Positions 16,220 to 26,017 are shown, counted from the stretch's first letter. The stretch is DNA of 64,000 nucleotides from Alphaproteobacteria bacterium (GCA_009909005.1 JAAAOG010000196.1:1-64000), one strand, 5' to 3'. Notes: a model not told the origin generated them from the sequence alone. Program-made: numbers and translations.

Positions 16220-17593
16220 CTATCGCGGCAGGCTGATGCGGAAGGCGGTGCCGTCCGGTCCGGTCTCCAGCAGCCGGATTTCGCCGCGATGGGCGGTGAC
16301 GATCTCCCGGGCGATGGCAAGGCCCAGCCCGGTCCCCTGCGGCCGGGCCGAGCCGGCAAAGGGCTGGAACAGATGCTGCCGGGCCCGCGGCGGCAGCCCG
16401 GGCCCGTCATCGCGCACCGTGACGGCGACGCTGTCGTCCGCCAGGCCGGCGGTGATCGTGACGGTTTCGGCCCCGGCCTGAAAGGCGTTGCGGGCGAGAT
16501 TGACCAGCACCCGGCGCAATTGCTCGCGGTCGGCGTGAACCTGCAGGCCCTCCGGCACGTCAAGGCGCCACTGTGCCCCGGCCGGCATGGCTCCGCTCAA
16601 ATCGCCTTCGACCTGCCGGGCGAGGTCCGCCAACGGAAAGCGGCTGCGCTGCAGCGCCGGGCCGCCTTCGCGCGTGTAGTCGAGAGTCCGGCTGCAGAGA
16701 TCGGCTGCCCGGTCGAGCGCCTCCATCAGCCGCGGCACCGTGCGCTGCACTTCGGGATCGCCGCTCGCCGCCAGCCGCTCCGAGACGAGGGAGGCCGTCC
16801 CCAACATATTGCGCAGATCGTGATTGATCTTGGTCACGGCGGTACCGAGCGCCGCCAGCCGGTCCTTCTGCTTGAGCGCCGCCAGCACCGCGGTCTGCAT
16901 GTGATGGAGTTCGCGCTCGGCCACCCCGACTTCGTCGGTGCGCCGGCTGGGCACGATCACCGACTCGGCGTCGTCGGGGTCGTTGCGGAAGGCAACCATC
17001 TTCTCGGTAAAGCGCATCAGCGGCCGCACCGTCAGCCAGCGCAGGGCCAGGAACACCAGGCTCGCCGTGATCAGCGAAATGATGATCGACAGCCCGAGGA
17101 TGCGCCAGGAGAAGTCCCACATGGCGTCATGCAATGCCGTCTCGTCGAAGATCACCTCGACCTCGGCCTCGGGGTCGCGCGGGGAAAAGCCCCGCATGCG
17201 CGACATGCGGCCCTCGCCCTGCATCATGGTCTCGAAGGCGCTGGCGATCATCGACACTGGGGTCTGCTCATCCATGTCAATGACATTGGAGACCGGCGCC
17301 GGCGGCAGCATGCCGAGCGAATAGAGCGGCTCGCCGGGGTGAGACAGGTAGATGCGATAGGCCCCGACATGGGCCAGCAGCTCGGCCTCCAGCTGCGGCG
17401 TCACCATGCCCTCCGGCGCGGCGACCGTCGCAAGCGCCGCCAGATGCCCTGCCGCCAGCTTCTCGTTCAGCCAGACATTGCGGAAGCGGGCGATGGACGG
17501 CGTGTAGATCAGCACCTCCGCCAGCATGACGAAGGCAATGGTCAGGATCAGCAGCCGGGCCGACAGGCTGCGGGCGGGGCCGGGCAACGGCAT
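16220..17593 (-). CDS. Membrane sensor histidine kinase
   Basis: 457 residues. Transmembrane helices at about 12-31 and 163-187 enclose a periplasmic sensor of roughly 130 residues. HAMP follows, then the dimerisation helix with INHDLRNML (phosphoacceptor H258). The ATPase domain has N369 in NLARNAF, DDGPGLP and GTGLGLAIAREIV. It should autophosphorylate in response to an unknown envelope signal. No response regulator is adjacent, so it is an orphan; the HPt protein at 26018-26413 is a possible but remote partner. It is preceded on the same strand by a tas-like gene rather than by a regulator. Confidence 0.93.
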   Translation of the reverse strand: MPLPGPARSLSARLLILTIAFVMLAEVLIYTPSIARFRNVWLNEKLAAGHLAALATVAAPEGMVTPQLEAELLAHVGAYRIYLSHPGEPLYSLGMLPPAPVSNVIDMDEQTPVSMIASAFETMMQGEGRMSRMRGFSPRDPEAEVEVIFDETALHDAMWDFSWRILGLSIIISLITASLVFLALRWLTVRPLMRFTEKMVAFRNDPDDAESVIVPSRRTDEVGVAERELHHMQTAVLAALKQKDRLAALGTAVTKINHDLRNMLGTASLVSERLAASGDPEVQRTVPRLMEALDRAADLCSRTLDYTREGGPALQRSRFPLADLARQVEGDLSGAMPAGAQWRLDVPEGLQVHADREQLRRVLVNLARNAFQAGAETVTITAGLADDSVAVTVRDDGPGLPPRARQHLFQPFAGSARPQGTGLGLAIAREIVTAHRGEIRLLETGPDGTAFRISLPR

Positions 17594-17632
17594 GGCAGCC
17601 GCTCTTCTACCGCTGCGCGTCCGAGACCCCGC

Positions 17633-18673
17633 TCACGGACAGGGGTTGGGGATTTCGCCGTGGATCGCCTCGATCCCGGCCAGCACCGCTTCGGACAGGG
17701 GCGTGTCGACACTGGCGATATTGGCGCGCAGCTGTTCCATGGTGGTGGCACCGATGATGTTGGCGGTCACGAAGGGCCGGCTGGTGACGAAGGCCAGCGC
17801 CATCTGTGCCGGGTCGAGCCCGTGCTCGCGGGCCAGGGCGACGTAGCGGCCGGTCGCCTCGATCCCGAGCGGCTTGTTGTAGCGGCTGAAGTGCTCGAAC
17901 AGGGTCATGCGGGCGCCGGGCGGCCGGGCGCCGCCGAGATACTTGCCGCTCAGCGCACCACCGGCCAGCGGCGAATAGGCGAGCAGGCCGCAGTCCTCGC
18001 GGATGGCGCATTCGGCCAGCCCGACCTCGAAGGTCCGGTTGAGCAGGCTGTAGGGGTTCTGGATGGACACCATGCGCGGCTGGTCGCGGGTTTCCGCAAG
18101 GTGCAGAAAGCGCATCATCCCCCAGGGCGTGTCGTTGGACAGGCCGACATGCCGGACCTTGCCGGCCCGCACCAGCTCGGCGAGGACGTCGAGCGTCTCC
18201 TCCGGCGGGGTGATCGGCGCGTCCGGGTCGTGCGTGTAGCCAAGCCGGCCGAACATGTTGGTCCAGCGGTCGGGCCAGTGCAGTTGGTAGAGATCGACAT
18301 AGTCCGTCTGCAGGCGGCGCAGGCTGTCCTCCAGCGCCGGCACGATGTTCTCGCGGTCGAGCCGCGTCTTGCCGTCCCGGATGTAGGAGAAGTGGGCACC
18401 CGGCCCGACCACCTTGGTCGCCAGCACGACCTTGTCGCGCGTGCCGCGGTTCCGGAACCAGGTGCCGATGATCTCCTCGGTCTTGCCGAAGGTCTCGGCG
18501 CTGGGCGGCACGGCGTACATCTCGGCCGTGTCGAAAAAATTGATCCCGCGGTCGAGGGCGTAGTCCATCTGCTGATGGCCCTCGGCTTCGGTGTTCTGCT
18601 TGCCCCAGGTCATGGTGCCCAGGCAGATGGCGCTGACCGAGATGCCGGTGCGCCCGAGCTGGCGGTACTCCAT
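17633..18673 (-). CDS. tas: Aldo/keto reductase, Tas-like
   Basis: 346 residues, the same length as E. coli Tas, with long matching stretches (NPYSLLNRTFEVGLAE and HGLDPAQMALAFV). The AKR tetrad is visible: Asp in FFDTAEMY (D49), Tyr of the same motif (Y53), Lys in LATKVVG (K87) and His in QLHWPDR (H132). It should be an NADPH-dependent cytosolic reductase of carbonyl compounds; the physiological substrate is unknown even in E. coli. The ATG at 18671-18673 fits the family start precisely. It lies downstream of the FIST gene on the same strand. Confidence 0.93.
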   Translation of the reverse strand: MEYRQLGRTGISVSAICLGTMTWGKQNTEAEGHQQMDYALDRGINFFDTAEMYAVPPSAETFGKTEEIIGTWFRNRGTRDKVVLATKVVGPGAHFSYIRDGKTRLDRENIVPALEDSLRRLQTDYVDLYQLHWPDRWTNMFGRLGYTHDPDAPITPPEETLDVLAELVRAGKVRHVGLSNDTPWGMMRFLHLAETRDQPRMVSIQNPYSLLNRTFEVGLAECAIREDCGLLAYSPLAGGALSGKYLGGARPPGARMTLFEHFSRYNKPLGIEATGRYVALAREHGLDPAQMALAFVTSRPFVTANIIGATTMEQLRANIASVDTPLSEAVLAGIEAIHGEIPNPCP

Positions 18674-18708
18674 CCAAGTGCTCCGTTCTTGCGCGGGATC
18701 GGGCGCCG

Positions 18709-19860
18709 CTAGAGGAAGAGCGTCAGCACCCCGGTATAGCCGTAGAGCCGGCCGTGGGAAATTTCGCCGTTGGCGAAGAACCCGACCAGCGGAACCTCGC
18801 CGATCGCCCGGCGGACCTGGCCGAGCTCCTCCGACTGGTCGCCGAACAGGTTCGGCCCGCGGGCGACGCAGGAGACGTACACCGCGCCGCGCGGCCTGCG
18901 GTCGCCGAGGCGCGCGGTCAGCCCGTCCAGCATGCGATCGAGGTCCTGGACGGCGCTCTGCCGGTCGCGGCGGGTGAAGCGGATCGGCCGGCCGGCCTCG
19001 ACCCGTTCGCCGATCGCCATCATCCCGGCGCGCGGATCCAGGCCGACGATATTGCGGACCAGATAGTCGCCGGTATCCGAGCCGGCGACCGGCAGGGCCG
19101 CGAAGATGTACCCGGCAACACGCCGGAGATCGCGGGCCAGAAGGTCGCCGATATCTTCCTTGAAGACCTCCAGAGCCGGCCGGCCGTCGATGGTCTCGAT
19201 CATCTCGCCGCGCACGCCGGTGACAGTGCGGGTCGGACCGATGGGCGTGCACCCCTGGCTCAGCCCGGTCATGACGGGCACGTCCGGCCCGAAAAGCACG
19301 CCGCAGACGCCGCCTTCCGCCATGTCGCCGCACACCAGACGGTAGCCGGAGCGGCTGGAGGCGAGACCGCCGACCAGATAGGCCCCCGTCTCCTCGCCGA
19401 GGCCGTGGAGCGCCAGCGGCAGTGTCGGGTCGCGCGGATCGGCGTGCACGAGGCCGAGCACCGGCGGCGTTGCGGCCATCCAGGCCCGCAGGCCCGCATC
19501 CAGCACCGGCGGGGAATTGGCGGCGCCGCGGGCCGTGACCAGCCGGAAGCTGTCCGGCGGCAGGCGGCCGACCATCACGGCGATGCCCGGCTGGTCGAAG
19601 ACTTCCCGCTCGTCGGCGCACAGACCGATGCCCAGGGTCCCGACCCAGGCTTCGATGCCGGTTGCCTGCTTGAGCAGCCCGAGAATGCGGCTGCTGACCG
19701 CCGCCAGATGGTCGGACAGGTACAGGATGCCGATATTGGCGCCGGCAAAATCGCCAAGCCGGGCCAGGCAAATCTTGGTGAGCAGGCGGGGATCCGGCCC
19801 CGTCCCCAGCGCACTGCGGAACTCGCCGATCGCCAGTTCGCTGTCGGTGCGCGCGTTCAT
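18709..19860 (-). CDS. FIST domain sensor protein
   Basis: 383 residues made of FIST_N (about 35-225) and FIST_C (about 226-365). Recognisable pieces are WVGTLGIGLC, EETGAYLVGGLASS, LSQGCTPIGP and the late VGFFANGEISHGRLYGYTGV, which is the FIST_C signature. FIST proteins are thought to bind small ligands, such as amino acids, in signalling. This one stands alone without an output domain. Its ATG overlaps the tesA stop by four bases (19857-19860), so the two are co-translated. Confidence 0.88.
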   Translation of the reverse strand: MNARTDSELAIGEFRSALGTGPDPRLLTKICLARLGDFAGANIGILYLSDHLAAVSSRILGLLKQATGIEAWVGTLGIGLCADEREVFDQPGIAVMVGRLPPDSFRLVTARGAANSPPVLDAGLRAWMAATPPVLGLVHADPRDPTLPLALHGLGEETGAYLVGGLASSRSGYRLVCGDMAEGGVCGVLFGPDVPVMTGLSQGCTPIGPTRTVTGVRGEMIETIDGRPALEVFKEDIGDLLARDLRRVAGYIFAALPVAGSDTGDYLVRNIVGLDPRAGMMAIGERVEAGRPIRFTRRDRQSAVQDLDRMLDGLTARLGDRRPRGAVYVSCVARGPNLFGDQSEELGQVRRAIGEVPLVGFFANGEISHGRLYGYTGVLTLFL

Positions 19861-20615
19861 TCGCTCTCCGTCCCTTCACCGGATGCATCGCCGGCGAGAC
19901 CCGACTCCTCGAGGACGCGGATGACGTACGGCAAAATGTTCTCGACGATGACCGCCACGCCGCGGGCATTCGGGTGGATGCCGTCGCCCTGGTTCAGGCG
20001 CGGATCGGTGGCCACGTCTTCAAGGAAGAAGGGGTACAGCGTGACGCCGTACTCCTCGGCCAGCTCCGGGTAGATGCGGTTGAAGGCCGCGACATAGTCC
20101 GGTCCCCAATTGGCGGGCGCCCGCATGCCGGCGAGAAGGACGGGAATGCGCTCCTCCTTCAGGCGCTGCAGGATATAGTCGAGATTGTCGCGGGCCTCTT
20201 CGGGATCGATACCGCGCAGCGCGTCATTGGCGCCCAGCTCGAGCAGCACCATGTCCGGATCATCGCCCAGCGCCCAGTCGATACGGGCCGCGCCGCCGGC
20301 CGTTGTCTCGCCGGAGACGCCGGCGTTCAGCACCTCGACGCTGTATCCTTCCGCACGCAAGGCCGCCTGCAGCTGCGCCGGAAAGGCATTGTTGGCCGCG
20401 ACCCCGAAGCCGGCGACCAGGCTGTCGCCGAAGGCCATCAGGCGGATCGGCTCGTCCGCCTGCGCCCGGGCCGCGCTTCCACCGGCGCCGATCATCATCA
20501 CGGCTGCCACAAGGATCGCGCCCAGGCGGCGCAGGCCGGCCGGCAGCACGACATTGACAAGCGATCGGCGGGGTCCATCTAGCCTGCCAGTCGGTTTTCC
20601 GGGAAAGAGAGCCAT
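19857..20615 (-). CDS. tesA: Arylesterase / lysophospholipase, TesA-like SGNH hydrolase
   Basis: 252 residues with an N-terminal hydrophobic export signal (about 30-51, ending ARAQA). SGNH blocks are FGDSLVAGFG, LELGANDALRG and DGIHPNARG. TesA hydrolyses thioesters and esters in the periplasm. The gene is divergent from ybbA-ybbP, the same order as in E. coli. The ATG at 20613-20615 lies in CCATGG, so it faces a possible plus-strand ATG at 20614; a later start nearer the signal peptide (around 20560) is quite possible because the first 20 residues are unlike a signal sequence. Confidence 0.88.
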   Translation of the reverse strand: MALFPGKPTGRLDGPRRSLVNVVLPAGLRRLGAILVAAVMMIGAGGSAARAQADEPIRLMAFGDSLVAGFGVAANNAFPAQLQAALRAEGYSVEVLNAGVSGETTAGGAARIDWALGDDPDMVLLELGANDALRGIDPEEARDNLDYILQRLKEERIPVLLAGMRAPANWGPDYVAAFNRIYPELAEEYGVTLYPFFLEDVATDPRLNQGDGIHPNARGVAVIVENILPYVIRVLEESGLAGDASGEGTESE

Positions 20616-20649
20616 GGGACTCGCGGGTCAGGGAACAGAACGCCGGCCG

Positions 20650-21348
20650 ATGATCGATCTGGCCGACGTGCACCTTACATTGGAAAGCGGTGCCGGCCCC
20701 GTCAACATCCTGCGCGGCGTGGACCTCAATGTCGATGCCGGCGAGACGGTGAGTGTCGTCGGCCCCTCCGGCTCCGGCAAGTCGACGCTGATGATGATTA
20801 TTGCGGGACTGGAACGACCGTCCTCGGGCCGGGTGGTGGTCGCCGGCAACGATCTGTGTGCCTTGGACGAGGATCGGCTGGCCCTGTACCGTCGCGACCA
20901 TGTCGGCATCGTCTTCCAGGACTTTCACCTTGTCCCGACCATGACGGCGCTGGAAAACGTCGCCGTGCCGATGGAACTGGCCGGCCGGCGCGACGCCTTC
21001 GAGCGGGCGGCCGAGGGCCTGGAAGCGGTCGGCCTGGGGCACAGGCTGACGCATTATCCCGGCCAGCTGTCGGGCGGCGAACAGCAGCGCACGGCGCTCG
21101 CCCGCGCCTTTGCCACGGCGCCGGACCTGATCCTGGCCGACGAGCCGACCGGCAATCTCGACCAGGGCACCGGCGGCCAGATCATCGAGCTGATGTTCGA
21201 CCTGTCGCGGCGGCGCGGCGCCACCCTGGTGCTGATCACCCATGACCCGGCCGTGGCCGCCCGCTGCGACCGGCAGATCAAGGTGGCCGACGGCACCATC
21301 GTCGATGCCGGCCGCCCGGCCCGCCTGCCCGAACGGATGGCCGTCTGA
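20650..21348 (+). CDS. ybbA: ABC transporter ATP-binding protein, YbbA-like
   Basis: 232 residues. Walker A GPSGSGKST at 38-46, Q-loop VFQDFHLVPTMTALENV, signature LSGGEQQRTALARAF, Walker B LILADEPTGNLD and H-loop LITHD are all intact. It belongs to the LolD/MacB-type ATPases that drive FtsX-fold permeases, and it overlaps the YbbP-like permease gene by one base (TGATG). The start is either ATG 20650 or ATG 20614; the latter has GGGAAAGAG upstream but adds residues unlike the family. It is divergent from tesA. Confidence 0.93.
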   Translation: MIDLADVHLTLESGAGPVNILRGVDLNVDAGETVSVVGPSGSGKSTLMMIIAGLERPSSGRVVVAGNDLCALDEDRLALYRRDHVGIVFQDFHLVPTMTALENVAVPMELAGRRDAFERAAEGLEAVGLGHRLTHYPGQLSGGEQQRTALARAFATAPDLILADEPTGNLDQGTGGQIIELMFDLSRRRGATLVLITHDPAVAARCDRQIKVADGTIVDAGRPARLPERMAV

Positions 21349-23867
21349 TGCTCGGCCTCGCCTGGCGCTGGTCGCGGCGCGAGCTGCGCGGCGGCCTGCG
21401 CGGATTCTGGGTGTTTCTCGGCTGCCTGGCGCTGGGCGTCGCGGCGATCGCGGCGGTGCAATCCACGGCGACCGGTATCCAGACCGGACTGCGCGAGGAC
21501 GGCCGCGCCATTCTCGGCGGCGACCTGTCGATTCGGGTGATTTTCCATCAGGCAACGGCGGAGCAGCGCGCCTGGCTCGACTCGACGGCCGACGTCTCGG
21601 CCGCCGTCGAGATGCGCTCCATGGCCCGGGCCCGCGACGGCGCGGCGACGACGCTGATCGAGCTGAAGGCGGTCGACGACGCCTATCCGCTCTATGGCTC
21701 GGTGGCGCTGGAGGGGACCGGCAGCCTCGACGACGCCTTGAGTCGGCGCGACGGCCGCTGGGGCGCGGCGGTCGACCGCACGGTGCTCGACCGGCTGGGT
21801 CTGGCTTTGGGCGACCGGCTCGCCATCGGCGAGGCCGAATTCGACATCCGCGCCGTCATCGAACGCGAACCGGACCGTGCCAGCGGCGCCAATTTTGCGA
21901 TCGGTCCGCGGGTGATGGTGGCCCGCGCGGCGATGGACGCAACCGGCCTGCTGCAGCCGGGCAGCATGATCTACACGCATTACAAGCTCAGGCTGCCGGA
22001 GGGAGTCGGGACGGCGGCGTATCGCGCCCGGCTGAACGAGCGCTTCCCCGATGCCGGCTGGCGGGTGCGCGATTTCACCGACGCCGCACCGGCGCTGCAG
22101 CGGATGATCGAGCGTCTGACGATGTTCCTGACGCTGGTCGGTCTGACCGCCCTGCTGGTCGGCGGCGTCGGGATCGGCAATGCCGTCAAGGCCTTTCTGG
22201 ACGGCAAGATCGCGACTATCGCCACCTTCAAGTGCCTCGGCGCCGGGGGCGCCCTGGTCTTCACCACCTATTTCCTGCAAGTCATGGCATTGGCCGGCCT
22301 CGGCATCGCCGTCGGCCTGGCCGTCGGGGCCGCGGCTCCGGTCCTGGTGGCCGGGCTGATCGCCGACCTGCTGCCGATCCCGCTGCGCATCGGCGTCTAT
22401 CCGCAAGCCCTGGCCGCCGCGGCGGTCTTCGGGCTGCTGACCGCCGTCACCTTCTCGCTCTGGCCCCTGGCCCGGGCCCGCGAGGTGCCCGCCGCCAGCC
22501 TGTTCCGCGACCGGGTGGCGCCCGATCACGGCTGGCCGCGCCGCGGCTTCGTGGCGGCGACGGCGCTGTCCGGCCTCTGCCTGGCCGGATTCGCCATCGC
22601 CACCGCCGCCGACCCGCGGCTCGCCGCCGGCTTCGTCGCCGCCGCTATTGCCGCCCTCCTGCTCTTTCGCACCGCCGCCTGGCTGATCATCGCCGCGGCC
22701 CGCCGGGCCGGCCGGCCGCGGCGCGCCGACCTGCGCCTCGCCTTGGCCAATCTCTATCGGCCCGGCGCCCCGACCGTGGGGGTCGTGCTGTCGCTTGGCC
22801 TCGGCCTGACCGTGCTGGTCGCCATCGCCCTGATCGAAGGCAACATGTCGCGGCTGGTGCGCGATACCATGCCGCGGGATGCCCCGGCCTTCTTCTTCGT
22901 CGACATCCAGCCCGACCAGATCGAACCCTTTCGCGCGCTGGTGGACGACACGCCGGGTGTCGGCCGGGTCGAAGCAAAGCCCTCCCTGCGCGGCCGCATC
23001 GTCGCGGCGAACGGCGTGCCGGCCGAGGAGGCGCTGGTCAATCCCGAGCATGGCTGGCTGCTGCAGGGCGATCGCGGCGTCAGCTTCGCCGCCGAGCCGC
23101 GGGCGGCCGACCGGGTCGAGGCCGGCGAGTGGTGGCCGGCCGACTATCGCGGCCCGCCGCTGATCTCGATCTACAAGGATATCGCCGCCGCCTTCGACAT
23201 CGGCGTCGGCGACACACTCACCGTGAATATTCTCGGCCGCGAGTTTCAGGCGGAGATCGCCAATATCCGCGACATCGAATGGGGCTCGCTGAACATCAAC
23301 TTCACCATGATCTTCACTCCGTCGACCCTGCAGGCGGCCCCGCACACCTATATCGCCACCGTGCATGCCGACGAGGCGACGGAAGGCCGGCTGGTGCCGG
23401 CCGTCGCGGAGCGATTCCCCAATGTCACGGCCGTGCGCGTCCGCGATGCGCTCTCCACCGTCAACCGGGTCTTCGCCGAGATCGGCGCTGCCGTGCGCGG
23501 CATTGCCGGGGTGACGCTGCTCGCCGGAACCCTGGTCCTGGCCGGCGCCATCGCCGCCGGGCACAGCCGCCGGGTCTATGAGGCGGTGGTGCTGAAGGTG
23601 CTGGGCGCCACCCGCTGGGACGTCGCCCGCGCTTTCCTTCTGGAGTACGGGCTCATCGGGCTTCTGGCCGGACTGATCGCCGCCGCCATCGGCACGCTGG
23701 CCGGCTGGGCCGTGCTGACCTTCGTCATGCAGGTCGAATGGACATTCCTGGCCGGGTCGGTCGCCGTAACGACACTTCTTGCCGCAGCAATCACGATCGG
23801 CTTCGGATTTGTCGGAACCTGGTGGGCGCTGGGCCGCAAGGCGGCGCCGCTGCTCAGGAACGAATGA
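21348..23867 (+). CDS. ybbP: FtsX-like permease, YbbP-like
   Basis: 839 residues, close to the usual length for YbbP-type permeases with duplicated FtsX domains. It has an N-terminal membrane helix, a large periplasmic region, three helices around 255-380, more helices around 400-450 and a second periplasmic domain. A final FtsX domain ends at the C-terminus. The segment VLKVLGATRWDVARAFLLEYG is the conserved FtsX coupling motif. With YbbA it forms a mechanotransmission-type ABC complex rather than a classical importer; the work done on the envelope is unknown. Confidence 0.92.
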   Translation: MLGLAWRWSRRELRGGLRGFWVFLGCLALGVAAIAAVQSTATGIQTGLREDGRAILGGDLSIRVIFHQATAEQRAWLDSTADVSAAVEMRSMARARDGAATTLIELKAVDDAYPLYGSVALEGTGSLDDALSRRDGRWGAAVDRTVLDRLGLALGDRLAIGEAEFDIRAVIEREPDRASGANFAIGPRVMVARAAMDATGLLQPGSMIYTHYKLRLPEGVGTAAYRARLNERFPDAGWRVRDFTDAAPALQRMIERLTMFLTLVGLTALLVGGVGIGNAVKAFLDGKIATIATFKCLGAGGALVFTTYFLQVMALAGLGIAVGLAVGAAAPVLVAGLIADLLPIPLRIGVYPQALAAAAVFGLLTAVTFSLWPLARAREVPAASLFRDRVAPDHGWPRRGFVAATALSGLCLAGFAIATAADPRLAAGFVAAAIAALLLFRTAAWLIIAAARRAGRPRRADLRLALANLYRPGAPTVGVVLSLGLGLTVLVAIALIEGNMSRLVRDTMPRDAPAFFFVDIQPDQIEPFRALVDDTPGVGRVEAKPSLRGRIVAANGVPAEEALVNPEHGWLLQGDRGVSFAAEPRAADRVEAGEWWPADYRGPPLISIYKDIAAAFDIGVGDTLTVNILGREFQAEIANIRDIEWGSLNINFTMIFTPSTLQAAPHTYIATVHADEATEGRLVPAVAERFPNVTAVRVRDALSTVNRVFAEIGAAVRGIAGVTLLAGTLVLAGAIAAGHSRRVYEAVVLKVLGATRWDVARAFLLEYGLIGLLAGLIAAAIGTLAGWAVLTFVMQVEWTFLAGSVAVTTLLAAAITIGFGFVGTWWALGRKAAPLLRNE

Positions 23868-24017
23868 CGGAGCAATTGAAATGCACAAGAACTGTCGGGA
23901 AATTTGCTGCGGAGATCCCGGTGCTCCGTGTGGATTGCGTCGCTGTCAAGCTTGAATTGACGTGCGCATTGCACGATATCTTGCGCGCTTAGACATCAGT
24001 CACCTGCGAGGAACACA

Positions 24018-24764
24018 ATGGCTATGGGTCCCTACAACCGAACGGCATCCATCCCGCGCGGGCGGAGCATGGACCAGGCCCAGATCGACGAGGGCCTGCG
24101 CCGGCATATGCTGCGCATCTACAATCTCATGGGCACGGGGCTGGCGATCAGCGGGCTGGTGGCGCTGGCCATTGCCTACACGGCCGTGGGCGACATTTTC
24201 TTCATGCGGGCGCAGGGCGTGGTGCAGCCGACCATCTTCGGCTGGATCGGCATTTTCGCGCCGCTGGGCATTCTTCTGATCGGCGCCTTTGCCGGACGGA
24301 ACTGGAGCGCGGCGACCACCCAGCTGATGTACTGGGCCTTCGTCTCCCTGCAGGGCATCGGCCTGTCGATACTCTTCCACGTCTACACGGACGCCAGCAT
24401 CGCCAGCGTCTTCTTCGTCACGGCGGCCGCCTTTGCCGGGCTCAGCCTCTACGGCTACACCACCAAGCGCAGCCTGTCGGGGCTCGGCTCCTTTGCCATC
24501 ATGGGCCTGATCGGCATCATCATCGCCGGCGTGGTGAATATCTTCCTGCAGAGCCCGATGATGCAGTTCATCATCTGCGCGGCGGGCGTGCTGATCTTTT
24601 CCGCCCTGATCGCCTACGACACGCAGCGCATCAAGGAAGAGTATGTCGAGTCGATGGGCAGCGACGTACAGACCAAGGTCGCCGTCTGGGCGGCGCTGTC
24701 GCTGTACATCAACTTCATCAACCTGATGCAATTCCTGCTGTACTTCCTCGGCAATCGCGAGTGA
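24018..24764 (+). CDS. Bax inhibitor-1/YccA family membrane protein
   Basis: 248 residues with seven hydrophobic helices. The N-terminus (starting MAMGPYNRTASIPRG) and the C-terminal LIAYDTQRIKEEY...LYINFINLMQFLLYFLG segment are typical of the UPF0005/BI-1 group, whose paired Asp residues are thought to sense pH and control a calcium leak. In bacteria some members interact with FtsH. The ATG at 24018 has GAGGAA upstream. It is a single-gene unit closed by a strong terminator. Confidence 0.95.
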   Translation: MAMGPYNRTASIPRGRSMDQAQIDEGLRRHMLRIYNLMGTGLAISGLVALAIAYTAVGDIFFMRAQGVVQPTIFGWIGIFAPLGILLIGAFAGRNWSAATTQLMYWAFVSLQGIGLSILFHVYTDASIASVFFVTAAAFAGLSLYGYTTKRSLSGLGSFAIMGLIGIIIAGVVNIFLQSPMMQFIICAAGVLIFSALIAYDTQRIKEEYVESMGSDVQTKVAVWAALSLYINFINLMQFLLYFLGNRE

Positions 24765-24793
24765 TCGCGTCGCCCGGGAGCGGAGAGCAAGGC

Positions 24794-24824
24794 AAGGCCC
24801 GGCGGCTGTGCGCCGGGCCTTTCG
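24794..24824 (+). terminator. Rho-independent terminator after the Bax inhibitor-1 gene
   Basis: A nine-base stem GGCCCGGCG (24796-24804) pairs with CGCCGGGCC (24811-24819) around a six-base loop and is followed by TTTCGG. Its position 30 bases after the stop of the upstream gene fits transcription termination. The U tract is short. Confidence 0.75.
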
Positions 24825-24926
24825 GCGTTAGCCTCGGAAAAACAGGAGGATAGAGCCTGTTTCTCGTAGGAATTCTCCGAATCATCGTTTAAGTTCGGTG
24901 GCAAGGGACAGGATCCGGAGGCCCCG

Positions 24927-26003
24927 ATGCACCGGGCCGTTTTTGCAATCGCGATCATCGCCGCTCTGGCGGCGCTTTTTCTGCCGCCGGCGCTGCCGTG
25001 GCCGGCCGGCTCCGTTGCCCTGGCCCAGAGCATCGAGTCGATTCCGATCCGGCCCATCCCGCAGGATCGGCTGGGAGAGGCGACCGAAGTGCCGACAGCC
25101 TTGCCCGGCCCCGGCAGTTCGGATCCGACCGACGGCGACGAGCGGGGTGATCCCACACCGCTGAATGTCGACTGCGAAACCGCGATCGCCGAGACCGCCG
25201 CCCGCACCCGCGTCAGCGAAGGGCTTCTGCTGGCCATCGCCCGGCTGGAGAGCGGTCTTGAGCGCTGGGCCGTTACGGCCGCGGGCGAGACCGAAATCTT
25301 CGATGCCCGCGACAAGGCCCTGGCGGCGCTGCAAGCCCATGTCGAGGCCGGGGCGACCCCTATCCGCATCGGTTGCATGGGGATCGATGTGGCAGGCGAT
25401 GCCAGCCCGTTCCCCCGGCGGGAGGCGGGGTTCGACTCGCGCCTGAATGTCGAAACCGCGGCCGCCCGGCTGCTCCGCCTGCAACGGCGCAGCGGCACCT
25501 GGGCCGCGGCGATCGGCGGTTTTCACGGCGACGAAGACCCGGGCCGGCAGCTATATTATCGCTGCCGGGTGCTGCAGGAACTGGCCCGGCTGCGCGGCCA
25601 GCAGCCCCAGATCTGCGAAGAGCCCGGCGAATCGGCTGAAGCCCTCGCCGCTGCGCCCAATCCCGGTCCGCGGGTTGTGCCGCTCGACGGCGGGCTCCGG
25701 GCTCTGCCCCGCGCCGATGGCGACGGCCCGCTGATCGTCCGTGGGCTTGAGGGGATGAGAGAACTCGGCCGGGGACGGGCGCCGGCCGCAGGTCCGGCCG
25801 CGCCGACGGCGCCGCCTGGCGATGCGCGCGTCGAGATCTTCCGCTCGCGCCCCAGTGTTGCCGGAACCGCTGCCGACCCCCCCGCCGGTCCGTCCGGCCA
25901 CGGCTCCTCCGCCGTCACGCCGCGCGATTCGGGCGGCGGTACGCGCGTGCAGCACGTGACCGGAACCGAGGCTTCGGGTACGGTGGTCCGCGAGGTGCGC
26001 TGA
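24927..26003 (+). CDS. Exported lytic transglycosylase-like (SLT fold) protein
   Basis: 358 residues with a signal peptide ending ALA-QS at about 34. A domain at about 80-215 looks like a goose-lysozyme/SLT fold: VSEGLLLAIARLESG contains the likely catalytic Glu (E108), then IGCMGIDV, a region ending NVETAAARLLRL, and TWAAAIGGFHGD. The last 130 residues are Pro/Ala/Gly-rich and probably unstructured. The start ATG 24927 has GGAGG upstream. It probably cuts peptidoglycan glycan strands in the periplasm. No flagellar or secretion gene is adjacent to suggest a specialised role. Confidence 0.75.
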   Translation: MHRAVFAIAIIAALAALFLPPALPWPAGSVALAQSIESIPIRPIPQDRLGEATEVPTALPGPGSSDPTDGDERGDPTPLNVDCETAIAETAARTRVSEGLLLAIARLESGLERWAVTAAGETEIFDARDKALAALQAHVEAGATPIRIGCMGIDVAGDASPFPRREAGFDSRLNVETAAARLLRLQRRSGTWAAAIGGFHGDEDPGRQLYYRCRVLQELARLRGQQPQICEEPGESAEALAAAPNPGPRVVPLDGGLRALPRADGDGPLIVRGLEGMRELGRGRAPAAGPAAPTAPPGDARVEIFRSRPSVAGTAADPPAGPSGHGSSAVTPRDSGGGTRVQHVTGTEASGTVVREVR

Positions 26004-26017
26004 GCCTCTTGGCAGGC

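Noticed and set aside
21054-23888. A minus-strand open frame of about 940 codons opposite ybbA-ybbP
   Set aside because: Low-complexity shadow of well-supported transporter genes.
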